A DNA stretch of 64,000 nucleotides, taken from assembly GCA_036346355.1 (NCBI GenBank), contig CM070572.1, positions 35,253,944 to 35,317,943 on the forward strand, in the 5' to 3' direction. Origin of the DNA: Rhipidocladum racemiflorum (Eukaryota; Streptophyta; Magnoliopsida; Poales; Poaceae). Under the pieces are notes generated by a model that was not told the DNA's origin, searched no databases, and worked only from the letters and a program-made list of their open reading frames with translations. This document shows positions 59,111 to 64,000 of this stretch, piece by piece. How positions within the stretch are numbered: position 1 is the first letter of the stretch; every line of letters starts with the position of its first letter. Made by a program: the position numbers and the translations under genes.

Positions 59111-60423
59111 ACTACTATTGTCGGTTTCTACTTTCTAGTGGGTGAAATATGGTTCTCCTTTTTTGTTTTGCAATCTGATACGTTTCGGTTAGAAACCTAA
59201 TGATAAACATGTTATCTACTAACGAATGCTAATGACAAATCACACTAAATTACAACAATATCATAAATAGTGCAACTTTTGGGAGGAATTATCTATTATA
59301 ATTGTGAGGTATAAACTCTTTCCTCGAATCTTGGACATAAATATTTGACACTGTCCTGACTACGAGTTGGTTTAAAATTATAATCGATTGAACTTTCTGC
59401 TTTGCATTTCAGCAACAATGTTTAAGATTATTAGGGAGATGCTGCCACCTGATGTTCGAGTGGCAACAGATGTACAAGATCTTCTTGTTGAATGTTGTGT
59501 AGGTGAGAACTAGGCAATATACTACATTATGGCTATCGTTAAGTGTATGCTCCAAGTTATGTGTTCAATTCTGCTAGATTTTGCTTTTGACTAACATGGT
59601 TTTGTAATCTTGCAAAATACAGTCCAATTTGAATGGATGTCCTTTTACAAATGCAGTATTTTACAGCTCTGAACTAACTACAGTCCCACCATTTCGTTGG
59701 CAGTGCACAAACGAGTACATCAGAACTAACTACAATCACTAAAATCTTACTAATCAGGTTCTTCATCCACTGGATTCCACCAACATAGTTTAATGAGTCC
59801 ATGGTAGAACCCCAGATTCAAGCTCAACCTTACTAGCGGAGAGCTGAGTGGAGATTGATTGTTCAGGCCGTGGCTGGAGACGACTACATTTTCGAATCCA
59901 CAAGCACTTTTCCCCACCAAGCACGGAATCAATCTCCGCTCTGAACAATCGGAGGTTCCCCATTCGGAACATTCCCAATCAATGAACGCAGATCCCATTT
60001 CGGCAATGCAAATAACCTAATTCGGATTTCCCCTAAAACACCCACGTACGATTTCCCCAATGCAGACCATCACAAACATCCCAATCCAGGGGAAGAAGGC
60101 GTACCTCGTAGCGTCGATTTCCCCGTCGATATCGCTGCCTCCGGTGACCCGAGACCGCGCCACTCGTCGCGCTGATGATCGGCTTGATCGATTTCGGCGA
60201 GATCCGAGCCGGGCCATAAAATGCGCAGTTGACGCCAAGTCCACCGGGAGTTTGCGACAGGAATGGCGAGCGGAGCCCTCGGGGGAGGGATTCTCTGTGC
60301 TATCCCGTAGAGATCCCACCGCCGCTGGGACAGCGTTAGAGACACTCGGTTCCCTTCCTCGCATGCGCTTTCCCATCGGGAAGGGAACGGGACGACTGAC
60401 CGGACAGCGTTGGAGTGGTATAT

Positions 60424-60663
60424 GGGCAGGGATCACATTCAGTTGTCATGGTACCTGTAATTTAAGCAGTTGTGTTCGAGCCGTTGAATCAAAAAATGAC
60501 GCTTCAAATCGATCTAAAGTACTGTAGTGAAAATACTGTAGCAAAATACTGTATCAAACATATTTAGATGATCTGGATCGTTCAATCGCTCGATCGGACG
60601 ACTCACACCACACGCAACTGCTTAAATTGTAGTTGCTATTGCAACTGCAAATGATCCCTGTCC
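60424..60663. mobile_element. Mutator-type MITE
   Basis: 240 bp. The ends GGGCAGGGATCACATTCAGT and, inverted, GGACAGGGATCATTTGCAGT are flanked by the 10-bp duplication AGTGGTATAT (60414-60423, 60664-60673). Duplications of 8-11 bp fit Mutator-like elements. It sits exactly at the right edge of the Harbinger element. Confidence 0.85.
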
Positions 60664-60673
60664 AGTGGTATAT

Positions 60674-62090
60674 ATATTAGATGTTTTAAAAAAAATTATG
60701 TATATGTTTAGTTATTTGAATTGAAACATTCTATCTTAAATTAAGTGATTATAAATTTAAAAAATATTCTCAATAGATATTAAACTATTTTATTCACTCA
60801 AAATAATAGTATTAAATACCACAAAACTATCTCATCTTATTCAATTTTATTCTATCAATCAAACACAGTATTAATAATTGGAGAGATGCAACAACGACGG
60901 AGGGGGGAGAGAGAGGGGTTGCTTTTGGTGAGGCTCCCAAGGGACAGCCAAGTTGCATGCGCACAACACACTCGCTCGTCGGATTCATTGCACCTCTCTA
61001 CTCAGCGTGGTCCTACGTTTGAGGTCATGGTTTTCATTCAAGAGTCCAAAAAAAAGATTGATGGAAATTTAACAGTGTTATCAGCAGAGTGTTACCTACA
61101 TTCCCCAAGAAATGTTGCGATTGGTGCGTGAAGCGATTCAATTCTCTTCGAAACAAGTAGATTTTCAAACAACATAAAAAAAAAGACAGTCCAGCTATTT
61201 ACTCCAAATCGATCGACAAACTATATGAATTTTGAAAAAAAAAGTCTCAGTTCTTCGATACTACTTCCTCCCATCACTTTTATAAAGTGTATTTTGATTT
61301 TACACAAGTATTAACGTTGAGTTGAAATTGAGAAAGATATAAGAGAAAATGACTTAGATGCTCATACTTAATTGTCTTAAATGACGAAAAACATACTTTA
61401 CGTGGGTGATGTACAGTTGAGAGAAAATAAATAGTGGTATAGAAAGAAATACCTTATTAAATCTGCATGTAAATCTTATATTTATGAATAAAATTATTTA
61501 AAAAACAAATCTTATAAAAATAAAAAAGACGAAGTACTACTATCAAGTGGTACCCCAACCGCGCGGTTCAAGAAAAGGAAAGGCATTCGAAGCACACTAA
61601 AAAACAAAGGAAATCTCCCCCGCTCCAGCGCAAAAAACGTGGGGGAAGCCCACCGAAAACGTACGGCTACAAAAAAAAAAGCAAAGGAGCTTTCTGCGTA
61701 AAAGCTATTCCTTCGGTCCTTCCCCACCTCCATTTCCCGCAAGAAAGCACAAAATATCAACTCGGTTCGGTTCGTTCATGCCCTTGGGTGGGTGGGCGGC
61801 TGGGCGCTCATTGCTGCCGTGCCGTCCGTGCGCGCAGGGAAGGGAACCTCGACGGCAAGCTCGTACGCCTCTCCCTCTCGTAGCCCTGCCCCCACCACCC
61901 ACCATCTTCCTCCATTCCAGCCGCATGGAGCACCCGCGCGCCCATCGATTCCCCCCCTTTCCCGGCGATTCTCCCCTATCATCTTCGTCCTCTTCTGTTT
62001 TAAACGCATCGAGCACTCATCTCTAGCGCCCACGAGGCCTTAACCGGCTGGGTGATACAAATCGTGAGATTCAATCCCATAATTGTCTTA
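60674..62090. other. Intergenic; no supported gene
   Basis: AT-rich to about 61550, then GC-rich (61760-62040). The GC-rich part gives open frames of 80-100 codons on both strands (proline- and arginine-rich) without a recognised domain. It could be the 5' exon of a gene broken by the duplication to its right, but nothing confirms this. Confidence 0.35.
61263..61537. mobile_element. Possible decayed Stowaway-like MITE
   Basis: TACTTCCTCCCATC at the left, and GTACTTCGTC in reverse at the right, enclose about 275 bp of AT-rich sequence beginning TTTTATAAAGTGTATTTTGA. The ends are degenerate, so the call is tentative. Confidence 0.4.
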
Positions 62091-62097
62091 TCTTGAT

Positions 62098-62566
62098 GCG
62101 CGGAAAGGATGCCGTCGTCCGATTTTAGCGGCGACGGCGTGCGTCCCCGACCAAAATCATCTGCCGTGCGCGTGATTTACTAGTCGAATGCCCGTGTTTT
62201 TGCTAGAATAAAAATAATATTATCTAGTAAGTTAAGCGGTTGCCGTTGGGTTTAACTTGCGTTATGCTCTTGGTTCTACCGCAGTGTCTGATGAGCTCCA
62301 TCTCAGTACATATCGTGCCTCTATTGTCGAGGCTGCTTACACAACGTCCTTGATATCGTCACCTTTATTTGCGTTACATCTCCGCTACATACCATGGAGG
62401 AGGAAAATGAGGTAGTCCTTATCCGCTCCAGATATGTGGGTTTTGAACCTTTACAAAACGCCTGGTGCCTTTCTAACACATTAAAAAAAATACTACATTC
62501 GGCTCCAATGATAATTTTCCTTGTCAGATTGCTATACGATCATCCGGAATGTATAACTTTCCAACT
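62098..62566. repeat. Direct duplication, copy 1, with a Helitron-type 3' end
   Basis: Begins GCGGAAAGGATGCCGTCGTC and ends GGAATGTATAACTTTCCAAC. The same segment recurs at 62995-63450, about 88-90% similar by eye. At 62180-62199, reading the - strand, CACGGGCATTCGACTAG before T matches the 3' end of rice Helitrons. The short frame 62394-62576 (MEEENEVV) is not supported as a gene, because the copy at 63281 is interrupted. Confidence 0.75.
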
Positions 62567-62994
62567 CCCGGACTGACACCTATGTCAGTTCTTTTAATTC
62601 AATTCGGGTTTTAATTTTGTGTCACTGATATGTGGGCCAACCTAGGGATTTATGAATAAAATTAAAAGTCAGAAATAATATTAAGATATTGACTCACTAA
62701 CATATGGACCTCACATGTCAGTTATTTTTGAAAAAAAAATAAAACACCGACATGTAGTGTCAGCCTCTGTAAGTTAAAGTAAAAAAAATCCAAACAAAAT
62801 GAGAAATATGCCTTCAATTCGAAGGAAAATACGCTTTCTCTGTTAGAAAGCATAAATTTACCAAAAAGATGCTTACGCGTGGTCACCCTGTTTCCATTCT
62901 AAATGATTTTAAGCTTATTTAAAATTCAAATGCTCGTAACTTTTGCAAATGAATTCTAAATTGAGTGAGATTAATTTCTTTTTTTTTCTAACGT

Positions 62995-63450
62995 AGGGAA
63001 AGGACATCGTTGTCCGATTTTAGCAGCGACGGCATGCGTCCCCGTTCAAAATCATCCACCGTGCACATGACTTACTAGCCGAATGCCCGCGTTTTTACTA
63101 GAAATAAAAATAATAATATCTAGCAAGTTAAGCTGTTGTCGTTGGGTTTAACTTATGTTATGCTCTAGGTTCTGCCGCAATCCCTGATCGAGATCCATAG
63201 CGTGCATGTATTGTCGAGGTTGCTTACACACCGTCCTTTACTTCATCACCTTTATTTGCACCATATCTCCGCTGCATACCATGGAGGAGGAAAATGAGGT
63301 AGTCCCTATCCACTCTAGATAGGTGGATTTTGAACTTTTACAACATATCTAGTGCCTTTCCAACACATTAAAAAAATACCACATTCGGCTCCAATGATAA
63401 TTTTCCTTGTCTGATTGCTATACGATCATCCGGAATGTATAACTTTCCAA
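62995..63450. repeat. Direct duplication, copy 2, with a Helitron-type 3' end
   Basis: Matches 62098-62566 with several small deletions. The - strand Helitron-type end at 63075-63094 reads GCGGGCATTCGGCTAG before T. The 430 bp between the copies is AT-rich and gene-free. Confidence 0.75.
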
Positions 63451-63454
63451 CACA

Positions 63455-64000
63455 ATCATAGACAGGGAATAGATCAATGAACACAATCATAGATGATTGT
63501 GAGTTGTTTCCATTTATGCTACATTTACTCATTATCTCTATACTAGACAATTGCCCCTTACAAATTCCGTTTGCAATCTATTATTTTATATTCATGATTA
63601 AATCTTGTCTTATGCAAAAGAACTTGGCAGCCTTTTCCTTTGATATAACCAAGCATTTACTTATATTTGTAATACACTACAAGTCTTACTAAGTACAAAT
63701 ATACTCACCTTTGCTTGTTGATATTCAGTATGCGAATAATTCAAATTTGAAGCCCCTGGCGACTCCAACTTTACTGTAGGTCACGAGGATTTTAGTGATG
63801 AGTTTTTCTAGGCGCTTATCCTTATCAGTTGCCTCCGAAGACATAATACTGACCTTTTGTATCTTTCATTGTACTCTATTTGGCTTTTAATGCCTTATTG
63901 TATAATAATATTTCATTAATGTATTTTTGATATTATTTATGGATGTGATGACAATGTTGTAAATGTGCGTACTAGCCACTGATAATGTGACTGATACAGT
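63455..64000. other. AT-rich end of window, nothing recognised
   Basis: No gene, repeat copy or transposon end could be supported. Short open frames (60-71 codons) are consistent with chance. Confidence 0.4.

Larger units (their letters stand above)
54352..60413. mobile_element. PIF/Harbinger transposon, two-gene, decayed
   Basis: The left end GACCATCTCCAACCATTTCC (about 54360) and, inverted at the right, ACCACTCCAACGCTGTCC (about 60400-60419) form imperfect terminal repeats. Subterminal TTCCCTTCCC repeats occur at both ends. Inside, a DDE transposase (+) and a Myb/SANT-type ORF1 (-) converge, as in many plant PIF/Harbinger elements. TAA precedes the left end, but the right duplication is obscured by the MITE inserted at 60424. 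Stops in both genes make this copy non-autonomous. Confidence 0.75.

Noticed and set aside
60060..60527. 155-codon + ORF and 139-codon - ORF at the Harbinger right end
   Set aside because: They cross the terminal repeat and the boundary with the inserted MITE; frames are not conserved element genes.
61778..62043. Proline-rich ORFs on both strands
   Set aside because: Overlapping frames of similar length on opposite strands in a GC-rich patch; no domain, no splice partner.

Overview
The window is plant nuclear DNA, almost certainly from a grass and most likely Oryza or a close relative. The signs are intron-containing genes with GT-AG junctions, GC-rich 5' exons, densely nested Ty3/Gypsy and Ty1/Copia retrotransposons, Helitrons, a PIF/Harbinger transposon and many MITEs (Stowaway-, Tourist-, hAT- and Mutator-like) of the kinds common in rice. 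There is no sign of bacterial operons, CRISPR arrays, rRNA or tRNA genes.

Two genes look intact. A WAVE-DAMPENED2-like microtubule-binding protein with a TPX2 domain lies on the + strand (coding exons 34115-37785). An EIN3-binding F-box protein (EBF1/2 type, ethylene signalling) lies on the - strand (52064-54104). A third, multi-exon gene for a replication-protein-A-like OB-fold protein (4595-6009, +) appears to carry one frameshift. A fragment of an ACT-domain protein kinase (21027-21403, -) and some unidentified exon-like pieces (7399-8870, -) are decayed.

The rest is mobile DNA. Left to right: a three-copy direct repeat (1799-3920); a complete Gypsy element with 5-bp target duplication AAATT (9052-20527) carrying gag-pol remnants and an antisense ORF; a possible hAT end and low-complexity repeats (22580-24190); a Helitron with a broken Rep/helicase gene, bounded by about 50 bp of inverted Helitron 3'-end sequence (24371-30657); a small Helitron and a Tourist-type MITE inside a decayed tandem repeat (32190-33215); the WDL gene with a 151-bp hAT-like MITE in its last intron; a truncated Copia with one LTR (38230-40560); two MITEs; a gag-only Copia (41439-50883, TSD TGACT) that was entered by a 3'-truncated Gypsy (42548-48862) and by a 1.2-kb palindrome with its own 5-bp TSD (49324-50526); the EBF gene; a decayed PIF/Harbinger element with converging transposase and Myb/SANT-type genes (54352-60413); a Mutator-type MITE (60424-60663) at its right edge; and a tandem duplication carrying Helitron-type 3' ends (62098-63450).

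The most unusual structures are the palindrome, whose two ends both look like the 5' (U3) end of an LTR and which interrupts the third codon of the Copia gag gene, and the Helitron flanked by inverted 3' termini. Coordinates of exons and element ends were read by eye; domain names come from recognised motifs, not from database searches.
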